A DNA stretch of 64,000 nt from CAISCU01 sp943361925 (GTDB lineage: Bacteria > Bacteroidota > Bacteroidia > UKL13-3). The notes under the pieces were generated by a model, which saw only the letters and a program-made list of their open reading frames with translations, was not told the origin of the DNA and ran no database searches. Each line of letters begins with the position of its first letter. Position 1 is the stretch's first letter. Location of the stretch: the NCBI GenBank assembly GCA_943361925.1, contig CALRIT020000005.1, positions 62,001-126,000 of the forward strand, read 5' to 3'. Both the position numbers and the translations under genes were made by a program. This document shows, piece after piece, positions 1 to 8,105 of this stretch.

Positions 1-787
1 CAGCCAGGTAAATCATCTTCTCCAATTGTTCTGTTGGAGTCATCCCATCAAATTTCTCTTTATATGGATCGATATTAGGTTGAACTACAACAATATTGGC
101 TGTTTTCGATTGATACTTGTTCATGGTGTCTCGTAAATTCTGAAGCACCAGATAGGAGAAAAGAGCAGGTAGGAAAAGGTAAATGAAACCTAGGTTAAAT
201 AATTTCTTTTTGACAAGAATTGGTTCAATACTTTTGCGTATTTGAAGCCATTCATACACTTTTTTATTTACTATTAAAATCCAAAAGCTACCACCAAGAA
301 CACCGGTATATTCATACCATTGAACAGCATGAGGGAAAACCGCAAAAACATTTCCTATTATCAACCATGGAAATGCGAGGTCCCAATGAAATTGCATCAG
401 CTCCATACAAATCCATGTGCCTATAAAAATTGCGTATTCAGTTTTGCCGGTTTTTTTGCTGATTGAATGCATCAACATAAATGGCAATAACATCGGAGCA
501 CTATTGATGAAAAAAGCTGCTATGGCGCCTCCGGAACTCGCATTCCATATCCACCAAACAGTTCCTGCATTCCAAACAATCATGCCAATCCAAGCGTAAA
601 CAAAAAGCCAAAGTTTTGAATTGGCTTGTTGTTTCCTGATTTGTCTTTCAAGTTCGAAAAACGGAATCAAGGCCACGAATGCAAGAGGAAACAATGAAAA
701 AGGCTGCCAAGAAGCAACAAGTAAAGTTGCTCCTGTTAAACTGAGGAGTAAATACCTCAGGTGATTATTTTTTACCGCCGATAACAA
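1..787 (-). CDS. lnt: apolipoprotein N-acyltransferase, C-terminus cut by window edge
   Basis: This gene is too interrupted to show as a normal ORF, but the minus strand stays open from about 787 to the left edge (about 262 residues of a usual ~540). Lnt adds the third acyl chain to lipoproteins in the inner membrane. Visible family features are several hydrophobic segments, the WQPFSLFPLAFVALIP stretch near the N-terminus, NAGTVWWIW, HWDLAFPW, and VVQPNIDPYKEKF where the periplasmic nitrilase-like domain begins. No ATG fits. The first in-frame start after the upstream stop is TTG at 787, overlapping the end of rsmI by 23 bp, with AAAGGAG about ten bases ahead. The catalytic residues lie beyond the window. 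Confidence 0.85.
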   Translation of the reverse strand, partial: MLSAVKNNHLRYLLLSLTGATLLVASWQPFSLFPLAFVALIPFFELERQIRKQQANSKLWLFVYAWIGMIVWNAGTVWWIWNASSGGAIAAFFINSAPMLLPFMLMHSISKKTGKTEYAIFIGTWICMELMQFHWDLAFPWLIIGNVFAVFPHAVQWYEYTGVLGGSFWILIVNKKVYEWLQIRKSIEPILVKKKLFNLGFIYLFLPALFSYLVLQNLRDTMNKYQSKTANIVVVQPNIDPYKEKFDGMTPTEQLEKMIYLA

Positions 788-1445
788 TTACAAATTCTCC
801 TTTAATAATATGTGTTTCAAAATGAGTTAAAACTTCTGCTGTAGTTCCATTTACTGTTTCTTCAAACATCTTGGTAAGTTCTCGGCTAACAGATATTTGT
901 CGCTCTGCACCAAGATACTCAACAAATTGTTGTAATGCTTTTAAAAGTCGGTGAGGGCTTTCATACAGCACAGTAGTTCTTTCTTCTTCAGCCAATTTTT
1001 TGAGTGCTGTTTGTCTTCCCTTTTTTTCTGGAAGAAATCCGATGTAAGTGAATTCATCGCAGGGCAAACCGCTTTTCACTAGGGCTGGAACAAATGCAGT
1101 TGCACCGGGTAAACATTCTAAAGGCAATTGGTTTTCCATACAGGCTCTTGCTAATAAAAAACCAGGATCGCTAATACCGGGAGTTCCGGCATCACTAACC
1201 TGCGCAATGTTTTTTCCTTCTTTTAAATCGTTGATTACTTGTAATAAAACCTTGTGTTCGTTGTGCGAATGATAGGAGTGAAGGGTCTTACTAATTCCGT
1301 AATGACTTAAAAGTTTAAGTGTTTGTCGGGTATCTTCAGCAAGAATATAATCTACCTCTTTAAGTATTCTCAATGCTCTAAGGGTTATATCCTCAAGATT
1401 TCCGATTGGAGTAGGAACCAAATATAATTTACCGGTTTCGGCCAT
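765..1445 (-). CDS. rsmI: 16S rRNA (cytidine-1402-2'-O)-methyltransferase RsmI
   Basis: RsmI methylates the 2'-O of C1402 in the ribosomal decoding centre using S-adenosylmethionine. The 226-residue protein matches the short family form: N-terminal LYLVPTPIGNLEDIT, then AEDTRQTLKLL, then SDAGTPGISDPG (the SAM-site glycine loop), then LPGATAFVPALVKSGLP and GFLPEKKGR. The start ATG at 1445 gives the expected few residues before the first strand. The 3' end overlaps the start of lnt, so the two are probably co-transcribed. Annotation is firm. Confidence 0.96.
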   Translation of the reverse strand: MAETGKLYLVPTPIGNLEDITLRALRILKEVDYILAEDTRQTLKLLSHYGISKTLHSYHSHNEHKVLLQVINDLKEGKNIAQVSDAGTPGISDPGFLLARACMENQLPLECLPGATAFVPALVKSGLPCDEFTYIGFLPEKKGRQTALKKLAEEERTTVLYESPHRLLKALQQFVEYLGAERQISVSRELTKMFEETVNGTTAEVLTHFETHIIKGEFVIVIGGKK

Positions 1446-1537
1446 GTCTACAAATTAAGTCGCTTTGAATCAATATTTCATAACTTAAAAGAATAGAGAA
1501 CAAAAGAATTAATATTATTGCCCAAATTAATTTAATT

Positions 1538-2320
1538 ATGAGCCGTTTATTTAACAGACTCGAGGTTTACACGCTCTATTTTCTCGAATATTTAAAATTC
1601 GGAGAATTCGGTTCCTTGATTCAAGCTTTTGTTTACATGTTTACAAGGAAATCTTATACCAAAGGAGGAATTGTAAGAACTTCTATGGGTAAATTTGATA
1701 CCAGACCACATACTTTAGATTTTCAGTATATCAATTATGCTTACGAAATCGGCATTAAAAGATTTATTGAAAAGGAAAACTTCCATATTTTTATGGACAT
1801 TGGTGCTTGTTTAGGTGAATACTGCATTTGGCTTGGTGCAAAAGGCAAAAGATGTTTAGCATTTGAGCCAGTAAAGGGTAGTTATGAAATGATTGATAGA
1901 AATATTGAAATCAATGGATTAAGAGAGAATGTTAAAGCACATAATTATGGTTTGGGGAGCAAACATTCAATTGAATTTTTTAGCATTAATCAGATCAATC
2001 CCGGAGCAAGTAAACGTGTGGATACAGAATCAGCTACTACTCAAAAATTTGAGATTAATTCTTTAGATGAAGTTTATTCAGGCTTTGGCTTTAAACCTGA
2101 AGAAAGAATTCTAATAAAGATTGATGTTGAAGGTATGGAGGTTGAAATGTTGGAGGGTGCCAGAAAGTTCTTAGAATCTTGTAATAACGTGGTTTTAATT
2201 ATTGAAGAAAAGTTATCAGGTGAAGGTGAAATCACCCAAAAATTAAATACTATTTGTAAGTTTGAATATGGCAGTATAGATGAATACAATATCTATGCAC
2301 GCAAAGTTGGAAATTTATAA
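1538..2320 (+). CDS. FkbM family SAM-dependent methyltransferase
   Basis: 260 residues, with no signal peptide or clear membrane segment. The central part has the class I methyltransferase core: FMDIGACLGEYCIWLG (SAM-binding loop), CLAFEPVKGSYEMIDRNIEING (split here as strand and helix of the Rossmann fold) and ILIKIDVEGMEVEMLEGA, the acidic IDVEGxE motif typical of FkbM proteins. FkbM enzymes O-methylate sugars or natural products. There is no glycan or natural-product cluster nearby, so the substrate is unknown. It is a single plus-strand gene facing dedA, with a shared bidirectional terminator between them. Confidence 0.88.
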   Translation: MSRLFNRLEVYTLYFLEYLKFGEFGSLIQAFVYMFTRKSYTKGGIVRTSMGKFDTRPHTLDFQYINYAYEIGIKRFIEKENFHIFMDIGACLGEYCIWLGAKGKRCLAFEPVKGSYEMIDRNIEINGLRENVKAHNYGLGSKHSIEFFSINQINPGASKRVDTESATTQKFEINSLDEVYSGFGFKPEERILIKIDVEGMEVEMLEGARKFLESCNNVVLIIEEKLSGEGEITQKLNTICKFEYGSIDEYNIYARKVGNL

Positions 2321-2339
2321 AAGAATAAAAATCTATAAA

Positions 2340-2382
2340 TAAAAAAGAGGCTGATTCATTTATTTGAACAGCCTCTTTTTTT
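2340..2382. terminator. bidirectional terminator between FkbM gene and dedA
   Basis: An 11-12 bp inverted repeat (AAAGAGGCTG / CAGCCTCTTT cores, 14-15 nt loop) has A-runs on one side and T-runs on the other. It can therefore end transcription in both directions between these convergent genes. Confidence 0.85.
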
Positions 2383-2383
2383 A

Positions 2384-3022
2384 TTATAAATAACTCGAAT
2401 TTTCTTCTTTCTTTTTCTTCTTGTCTTTTCGCCAGTTATTGATGATTGGCAATGAAGTAACGAGGATAAAACCTATAACAATAAAGTCAAGGTAATCCAA
2501 TGCATTCGGGAATATTTTTCCAACATAATAACCTGCCGTAACAATAACACTTGGCCAAAGTATGGCACCAAGAACATTGTATCCTAAAAAGATAATGGGT
2601 TTTACACGAACAATTCCTGCCAATATTGGTGCAAATGTTCTAACGATAGGTAAAAATCTACCCATTACGAGAGCCAAACCACCATATTTTTTATAAAAAT
2701 CTTCAGCAGTGGTGATGTATTTCTTTTTGAAAAACAAAGTATCAGGTTTATTGTATAAGGCATCTCCGGTTTTTAAACCGAAAATATATCCAGCATAATA
2801 ACCACCCATTGCTGAAGCTGCAATCCACAATATAAGCGGCATGAGTTCCATATCCAGTACGCCAAGATAGCATAAAAGTCCGGCTGTAAAGAGCAGAGAA
2901 TCTCCCGGAAGGAAAAAGCCAAAGAATACGCCGTTTTCCAAAAATATTACTGATAGCAGCAAAAATTTGCCACCATATCTGATTAACTCTTCCGGTTTAA
3001 AAAGGTCCCAAAAACTGTTCAA
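2384..3022 (-). CDS. DedA family membrane protein
   Basis: 212-residue polytopic inner-membrane protein. It carries the DedA/SNARE-associated signature: NGVFFGFFLPGDSLLFTAG, then a central GYIFGLKTG, then GRFLPIVRTFAPILAG (the conserved FxRxxPxxR-like region) and a GYxVGKIFPNA tail. DedA proteins are flippase-like factors that recycle lipid carriers and maintain proton-motive force. The C-terminus is very lysine-rich (RKDKKKKKEE), consistent with a cytoplasmic tail. It is transcribed away from purE with only a short gap. The exact lipid substrate cannot be read from the sequence. Confidence 0.92.
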   Translation of the reverse strand: MNSFWDLFKPEELIRYGGKFLLLSVIFLENGVFFGFFLPGDSLLFTAGLLCYLGVLDMELMPLILWIAASAMGGYYAGYIFGLKTGDALYNKPDTLFFKKKYITTAEDFYKKYGGLALVMGRFLPIVRTFAPILAGIVRVKPIIFLGYNVLGAILWPSVIVTAGYYVGKIFPNALDYLDFIVIGFILVTSLPIINNWRKDKKKKKEENSSYL

Positions 3023-3086
3023 TGACTTTTTATTTAAGTATACGAATTAGGGACATTTTTCCGAATAAGCAAATGATTAAAAAAAG

Positions 3087-3599
3087 CTATTGATTTCTAA
3101 AGCCAATTGTGTTGCGACCTTTTTCTACTTTTTGTGCCTTTTCTTCAACCTCAGTTTTCATTTTGTCTTTGTATTCCTGAAGTTTATTTGCAATTTCAGC
3201 ATTATCAATTCCAAGAATTTGAACTGCAAGAAGTCCGGCATTTTTTGCATTATTAATAGCAACAGTAGCAACAGGAACGCCACCCGGCATCTGAACTATA
3301 GAAAGTAAAGAATCTAAGCCGGAAAGCGTTTTTAATTGCACCGGAACTCCAATTACAGGAAGCGTTGTAATTGCAGCAACCATACCCGGTAAATGTGCAG
3401 CACCACCTGCACCGGCAATTATTACTTTCAAGCCTCTTTCTCTTGCAGTTTTAGCGTACTCATACATTCTTTCAGGAGTTCTATGAGCAGAAACTACTGT
3501 AATTTCAAAATCTATGGCAAAATCTTCCAATACTTTTGCCGCATCTTTCATTACCTCGAGGTCGCTATCCGACCCCATTATTATTCCAATTTGTTTCAT
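3087..3599 (-). CDS. purE: N5-carboxyaminoimidazole ribonucleotide mutase PurE
   Basis: PurE (class I) converts N5-CAIR to CAIR in de novo purine synthesis. The 170-residue protein has MGSDSDLEVM at residues 8-17, SAHRTPERM from residue 37, and the GAGGAAHLPGMVAA loop around residues 60-75, all near the active site. Length is normal for the class. purK, its usual partner, is not adjacent. The gene follows a small hypothetical gene on the same strand but is separated from it by a terminator-like hairpin, so it probably has its own promoter. Confidence 0.96.
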   Translation of the reverse strand: MKQIGIIMGSDSDLEVMKDAAKVLEDFAIDFEITVVSAHRTPERMYEYAKTARERGLKVIIAGAGGAAHLPGMVAAITTLPVIGVPVQLKTLSGLDSLLSIVQMPGGVPVATVAINNAKNAGLLAVQILGIDNAEIANKLQEYKDKMKTEVEEKAQKVEKGRNTIGFRNQ

Positions 3600-3613
3600 A
3601 TCTGTTATTTAAA

Positions 3614-3637
3614 CAAAAAGCCCTTTCGGGCTTTTGC
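3614..3637 (-). terminator. terminator after the 3642-3977 gene
   Basis: An 8-bp inverted repeat (AAAAGCCC / GGGCTTTT, 4-nt loop), followed on the minus strand by a T-run. It lies just downstream of the small hypothetical gene and upstream of purE. Confidence 0.75.
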
Positions 3638-3641
3638 AAAA

Positions 3642-3977
3642 TTATTCTTCATCCTCTTCTTCGGTGCGCTCAATACCTTCCATTAAATCTCTGATTTCTC
3701 TGAGTTCTTCACGGTTGTATTTGTTATTATGGTCACCAAGCAAATCCACTAAGTATTCTAAATTTGCTTTACCATCCTCTTCTTCCAGAAAAAGGAAAGT
3801 ATAATCACCATTATTTTCGATTTCTTCATAAGCTAAACGAATCATTCTTACCAAGCCCGGTTCGTTTAAATTGCTTTTGAAATACTCGCGTAGTTCCTTT
3901 AATTGGCTTACTACTGTTTCCTGACTGTATGCTTCTTTGCTCAGTTCGTTTTTAATTTTCGCGATAATTTCCTTCAT
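3642..3977 (-). CDS. small acidic hypothetical protein
   Basis: 111 residues, highly charged and predicted mostly helical, with an acidic tail (ERTEEEDEE). No domain is recognised and there is no signal peptide. I chose the ATG at 3977 (MKEIIAKIKNEL) over the upstream in-frame start at 4001. The extra residues from 4001 (MCCIYRIK) look non-coding, and the stretch is the leader shared with the divergent gene at 4045. It resembles the small conserved cytosolic proteins common in Bacteroidota, but I assign no function. Confidence 0.75.
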   Translation of the reverse strand: MKEIIAKIKNELSKEAYSQETVVSQLKELREYFKSNLNEPGLVRMIRLAYEEIENNGDYTFLFLEEEDGKANLEYLVDLLGDHNNKYNREELREIRDLMEGIERTEEEDEE

Positions 3978-4044
3978 TTTGATTCTATATATGCAGCACA
4001 AAATTATGACTTTTGCCTTCTAAACTGAATTAATCTTCAAAATT

Positions 4045-4416
4045 ATGTTAAAGGGTTTTTACACATTGTTGCTTTTACTGATGTCCAACCTATTCATGAA
4101 CTTTGCTTGGTATGGTCATTTGCAGTTCCAAAAGTGGGGCTGGATTAAGTCGGAAGCCTTGCCAGTATTGATTCTTCTTAGTTGGGGAATAGCACTTTTT
4201 GAATATGTTCTGCAAGTGCCTGCCAACCGTCTGGGATATGTCCAAAATGGTGGCCCATTTAACATGATGGAACTAAAAACCATTCAGGAATGTCTATCAC
4301 TTGCAGTTTTTTTAGTAGTGAATGTGATGTTTTTTAAGGAAAAAATAGCATGGAATCACTTAGTTGGTTTTGCATTTATGGCGATTGGTGTGTGGTTTAT
4401 TTTTAAAAAGTGGTAG
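4045..4416 (+). CDS. DMT superfamily protein, DUF486
   Basis: 123 residues with four predicted membrane helices and short loops, a half-size member of the drug/metabolite transporter superfamily. The family signature is visible: MNFAWYGHLQF near the N-terminus, VPANRLGYVQNGGPF in the middle and IQECLSLAVF before the last two helices. DUF486 proteins are conserved but functionally uncharacterised. The short EmrE-like size suggests dimerisation, which is inference. It is a single gene followed by a different two-gene unit on the same strand. Confidence 0.88.
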   Translation: MLKGFYTLLLLLMSNLFMNFAWYGHLQFQKWGWIKSEALPVLILLSWGIALFEYVLQVPANRLGYVQNGGPFNMMELKTIQECLSLAVFLVVNVMFFKEKIAWNHLVGFAFMAIGVWFIFKKW

Positions 4417-4485
4417 GATTTTTTGTTTAAGTGTATGTAAAGCGTAAAATTTTTTATATAAATTGCGTAATAATTATTTAAGCAG

Positions 4486-6048
4486 TTGAATTCAGATTTT
4501 TTTACCTTTTCAGAAACTCCCTTCTTTAAATCAGTTAGCAAAAGCTTGATTCTGGTTGAAGTGATGGTTTTTCTTTTCATGCTTTTCCAAACAGGAGTGG
4601 AGGGTAATTTATTTTATTTGGCATTATTGCAGTCCTCTCTTCATGTTTTTGTTTATTTCTTATCCAGAGTTTCAGGCAGAAATCTATATGTGTGGCTAAT
4701 ACCGGCTTTGTTTGCTTTAATGATGTATAGCAATAGCTTCGGTGGACTAAAGGTTACATTTGCCGGATATACAATTTCTTTGGTTTTTTATTCATTCTTT
4801 CTCATCAGAAATAAATGGCACTCGTTTTTTTATATGATTTGCTTTATTTTATTAAGTGGATTTAGTGAATACAAAAAAGGAGTAGAGTTAGAAGTAATTT
4901 TAATGTTGGTTATACCGGGGATTGGTTTTACAGCATTGTTTTATTCAGCTTTGAGATTTTTGCAAAAAGCACACATTGAATTAACCATAAGAAATAAAGA
5001 GTTAGAACAATCTCAATTGAATTTAAAAACATTAATTGAGAACACAAATGCACTAATCTGGGCTATCGATACCAAATACAAATTTTTAAATGGAAATACT
5101 GCCTTTTCAATAACCTTTCAACATAAAACAGGAGTATTGCTAAAACCCGGTGTGAATGTATTAGAACACATCAGCTCAGAAAAAGAGTATGATTTTTGGA
5201 AAACACTTTACGATAAAGTTTTAATTGGAAAACAAGTGGTTTTTGAAGAACAATTAGTTGATAAAGGTGAGAGCGCTGTTTTTTGGGAGTATACTTTAAA
5301 TCCAATGAAGTTGCCAAATGGTAATGTTTATGGGGCTACTATTATGGCCAAGGATATTTCGAAAAAGAAAATATTTGAACGCAGAAGACAAGAAAATGAA
5401 GCACTTTTAAATGGTGTTTTAACTAATATGCCTATTGGCTTTCAGTTGTTTGATGAAGTTGGTAATATGATTCTGATGAATGAATCTATGAAAGATATTC
5501 TTGGAATTAAAAAAGCTGAAGCACAAACTGATGTGACTTTCCTAAATGTTTTTCATGATGGTTTTATGGTTTTAAATGGTTTAGATATTCTATTTAAAGA
5601 TGTATACCTAAAAGGATTAAACAAAAATCTAGAAATGGAACTCGATTTTAATGTTCCGGAGAATACTTGGAGTACATCAAGAAGAAAGATATTTTTTGAA
5701 TTAAATGTGTTTCCTCTTTATGATGAAAATCACCGTGTAATTGCAGCTGTTTGTTTAAGCAACGAAATTACCAAACGTAAGGCTACCGAGAAATTAATGT
5801 TAGACCAAAACAAACGACTTGAGGAGTACGCTTTTACTATTTCTCATATTTTACGCCGACCTATTGCCAATATCATCTCTTTAAGCAGCTTAATTAAAAG
5901 TGATGATATGCTTAATCCGGAGGATGCACAACTTGTTGAATTTTTGAATGAATCTACCCATCAACTAGACCAAATTTTAAAGGAACTCAATCAGAATATA
6001 ACAATTAAACCCGATTACTTCAATGACTATAAGAATCATTCAAGTTGA
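4486..6048 (+). CDS. membrane PAS protein with histidine phospho-acceptor domain but no ATPase domain
   Basis: 520 residues. Residues ~20-160 hold about five membrane helices, followed by a short coiled linker. A PAS domain spans ~181-292 and a second ~304-430. A HisKA-like dimerisation helix pair spans ~443-503, with FTISHILRRPIANI placing the acceptor His at 454. The protein ends right after the second helix, so the usual ~150-residue HATPase_c domain (N, G1, G2 boxes) is absent. It overlaps the next gene, a receiver protein, by 26 bp, which suggests coupled translation. The start is TTG at 4486; ATG at 4564 would cut into the first helix. It may be a phospho-relay partner, a pseudokinase or a degraded kinase. 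Confidence 0.85.
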   Translation: MNSDFFTFSETPFFKSVSKSLILVEVMVFLFMLFQTGVEGNLFYLALLQSSLHVFVYFLSRVSGRNLYVWLIPALFALMMYSNSFGGLKVTFAGYTISLVFYSFFLIRNKWHSFFYMICFILLSGFSEYKKGVELEVILMLVIPGIGFTALFYSALRFLQKAHIELTIRNKELEQSQLNLKTLIENTNALIWAIDTKYKFLNGNTAFSITFQHKTGVLLKPGVNVLEHISSEKEYDFWKTLYDKVLIGKQVVFEEQLVDKGESAVFWEYTLNPMKLPNGNVYGATIMAKDISKKKIFERRRQENEALLNGVLTNMPIGFQLFDEVGNMILMNESMKDILGIKKAEAQTDVTFLNVFHDGFMVLNGLDILFKDVYLKGLNKNLEMELDFNVPENTWSTSRRKIFFELNVFPLYDENHRVIAAVCLSNEITKRKATEKLMLDQNKRLEEYAFTISHILRRPIANIISLSSLIKSDDMLNPEDAQLVEFLNESTHQLDQILKELNQNITIKPDYFNDYKNHSS

Positions 6049-6409
6049 TGATGATTACATCAACAACATTGCCAACGAGAGACTGATTAAAAAATTAGGG
6101 ATAAGTTTTGAATCAGTAAATTTTCTAGATCCTTCTGAAGCTTTGGAATATTTAAGTAAGGGAGATCAGCAGTTCGATTTAATGCTCTTAGATATCAATA
6201 TGCCAAGATTAAATGGATGGGAGTTTTTAGATAAATATCAAAGCATTGCAGGAAAATTTCCTATTTTTATGTTAACCTCATCACTTGATCCCTCAGATCA
6301 GAGAAAGGCTTTAGAACATCCTTTGTTAACCGGATTTTTTGTGAAACCTCTTACCAAGGAAATCATGTTAGAGATTTTTGATATTGCGAAACTTACTGTT
6401 ATGGCATAA
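6023..6409 (+). CDS. single-domain response regulator (CheY-like receiver)
   Basis: 128 residues, a receiver domain alone with no output domain. The acidic pocket is D9-D11, the phospho-acceptor is D57 in LLLDINMP, the switch pair is T85/S86 in LTSS, and K108 sits in FVKPL. All residues needed for phosphorylation are present. The start overlaps the 3' end of the PAS/His-acceptor gene, so the two are almost certainly a signalling pair. Its output must act through protein-protein contact or phosphotransfer. Confidence 0.93.
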   Translation: MTIRIIQVDDDYINNIANERLIKKLGISFESVNFLDPSEALEYLSKGDQQFDLMLLDINMPRLNGWEFLDKYQSIAGKFPIFMLTSSLDPSDQRKALEHPLLTGFFVKPLTKEIMLEIFDIAKLTVMA

Positions 6410-6447
6410 AAAAAGCCTCGCATTGTTGAAATGCGAGGCTTTTTTTG
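6408..6447. terminator. bidirectional terminator between response regulator and gcvH
   Basis: A stem of about 15 bp (AAAGCCTCGCAT / ATGCGAGGCTTT core, 6-7 nt loop) with A- and T-runs on both sides lies between convergent genes. Confidence 0.9.
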
Positions 6448-6454
6448 TCTTTAG

Positions 6455-6835
6455 TTAAGCGTTTATTAAAGTTTTGTAAGCATCAGCTTTCATTAAACCG
6501 TCAAGTTCTGAAGGATTAGCAATGCTGCATTTAATCATCCAACCTTCACCATAAGGTTCAGAGTTAACTAATTCAGGAGCTCCATCAACAGCATCATTAA
6601 CTTCTAATACTACTCCTGTAATTGGCATAAATAAGTCACTCACTGTTTTTACAGCTTCAACTGTTCCAAAAACATCATGCTGGGCAACTGATTGTCCTTT
6701 AGTTGATATATCAACATAAACAATATCACCTAATTCTTTTTGAGCGAAATCGGTAATTCCGATGTAGGCAACTTCACCATCTACACGAACCCACTCGTGA
6801 TCTTTGGTGTAAAACAGATTTTCTGGAAAATTCAT
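6455..6835 (-). CDS. gcvH: glycine cleavage system H protein
   Basis: 126 residues, the standard length. GcvH carries the lipoyl arm that shuttles the aminomethyl group between the P, T and L proteins of glycine cleavage. It has YTKDHEWVRV at the N-terminus, GITDFAQKELGDIVYV, and the lipoylated lysine K63 in EAVKTVSDL, followed by GVVLEVN and the EGWMIKC end. gcvP and gcvT are not in the window, so this is a stand-alone gcvH. Confidence 0.96.
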   Translation of the reverse strand: MNFPENLFYTKDHEWVRVDGEVAYIGITDFAQKELGDIVYVDISTKGQSVAQHDVFGTVEAVKTVSDLFMPITGVVLEVNDAVDGAPELVNSEPYGEGWMIKCSIANPSELDGLMKADAYKTLINA

Positions 6836-6922
6836 TTCTAAGGTTTTAAATTTTATCGGTGCTAAATTAACTTTTAAGCAGAAATAAAAAAATGAACTTT
6901 ACATGAAGTTTTGTCCTTTCTT

Positions 6923-7621
6923 TTATTTCTTAGGAAAATTAAGCTTTTTTTGATTCCACCATTCCATAATAGATATTGGAATTAACAAACAACTTAAGGC
7001 ATAAATACTGTCTTCTATAGGGATTGTCACTAATCTTAAACCTATAATTTCAGATGCATTGTAAAATACAACAGGCTCTGGTGTTACGGCACCAGTTAGA
7101 ACTCCATTTATGATGAAAAATGGAATTAGATGCACAAAATAGGCAAACCAAAACCACATCATCCAATCTCGTTTTAGGTAAAAATGATGTAATGCTAATA
7201 CAAATAATGCAATGCATGAATTTACCAATGTATATGTTTTCTCATGGTAAAGAAATATCCAAACGGCACAAATCAACATAAAAACTATACTAATTACATT
7301 GCTAAGCTCTTTAAATAAGCCGGGTTTAAAATATGCTCTTAAACAAGCATAAATAAAAACACTTGCATAGGGTACTACAAAAAAGAATGACCATTCTTCA
7401 ATGGGTAATTCCAATAATCGTAAACTGTAAGTGTAAATAGTGCTAAAGCTCCATACCCCGCTAATAGTGAACCAGTAATCCCATCCAATAAATAAGGTGG
7501 CATTGATTAAAATACCTAAAAACAATCCCGGCCAAAATTTGTAAAAAGCTACTTTTTTGTCAAAGGATAAAGCAAAGGGTCCAATAAAAGAAAGTAGCAT
7601 TAACCAAGCGTATAACGACAT
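6923..7621 (-). CDS. crtYcd: lycopene cyclase, fused CrtYcd type
   Basis: About 232 residues with six or seven predicted membrane helices. Two homologous halves are visible. The first has GPFALSFDKKVAFYKFW and PIEEWSFFFVVPY; the second ends with RLVTIPIEDSIYAL. These PxE(E/D) motifs are typical of heterodimeric CrtYc/CrtYd cyclases, here fused in one chain. The enzyme would cyclise the ends of lycopene to beta-carotene. I chose the ATG at 7621 (MSLYAWLMLL), which lies immediately after the crtZ stop; an upstream start at 7666 would overlap crtZ. Confidence 0.87.
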   Translation of the reverse strand: MSLYAWLMLLSFIGPFALSFDKKVAFYKFWPGLFLGILINATLFIGWDYWFTISGVWSFSTIYTYSLRLLELPIEEWSFFFVVPYASVFIYACLRAYFKPGLFKELSNVISIVFMLICAVWIFLYHEKTYTLVNSCIALFVLALHHFYLKRDWMMWFWFAYFVHLIPFFIINGVLTGAVTPEPVVFYNASEIIGLRLVTIPIEDSIYALSCLLIPISIMEWWNQKKLNFPKK

Positions 7622-7622
7622 A

Positions 7623-8075
7623 CTATTTGCTTTGGTTAGGGTTTTCCCAATACTTAAACGGCACAATTAACATTCCGAAATTCTCACCTTGTTCCTTACC
7701 TAAATGTTTATGGTGAATTTTATGTGCCCTTCTGATTGCCTTCACATAACGATTATTCATATGTGTAAACAATTTAAATCTTTGGTGAATAATAATTTCA
7801 TGCACAATAAAATAAGCTAATCCATAAGCAGAAATACCTATTCCAATATATAACCTGAAATCATCGTACATTAATCCTGTAACATAACAATACGCGCTGG
7901 GAACTGCGAAAATTAAAAAGAATGCATCATTTTTTTCGAAGAATCCCGGTTCTACCTGATGATGGTCTTTGTGTAAATACCACAATAAACCATGCATCAC
8001 ATACTTATGCGTGAACCAGGCCATGAATTCCATGAAAATAAATGTAAAAACTACGATACCAATATTTAATGCCAT
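7623..8075 (-). CDS. crtZ: beta-carotene hydroxylase CrtZ
   Basis: 150 residues. A non-haem di-iron membrane hydroxylase that adds 3-OH to beta-ionone rings, giving zeaxanthin. The histidine clusters of the fatty-acid-hydroxylase superfamily are intact: H23-x4-H28, H35-K-D-H38-H39, then HEIIIH and HKIHHKH. Membrane helices lie between them. It sits between the CruF-like gene and the lycopene cyclase in one minus-strand unit, and its stop codon is one base from the cyclase ATG. Confidence 0.95.
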   Translation of the reverse strand: MALNIGIVVFTFIFMEFMAWFTHKYVMHGLLWYLHKDHHQVEPGFFEKNDAFFLIFAVPSAYCYVTGLMYDDFRLYIGIGISAYGLAYFIVHEIIIHQRFKLFTHMNNRYVKAIRRAHKIHHKHLGKEQGENFGMLIVPFKYWENPNQSK

Positions 8076-8105
8076 ATTCTATAAACCTCGTTTTTTAAAA
8101 AATGT

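Noticed and set aside
220..599. Two small plus-strand ORFs near the left edge
   Set aside because: They are read against lnt, whose minus-strand frame has clear family motifs.
8050..8075. ATACCAATAT inside crtZ
   Set aside because: Single copy within coding sequence; chance.
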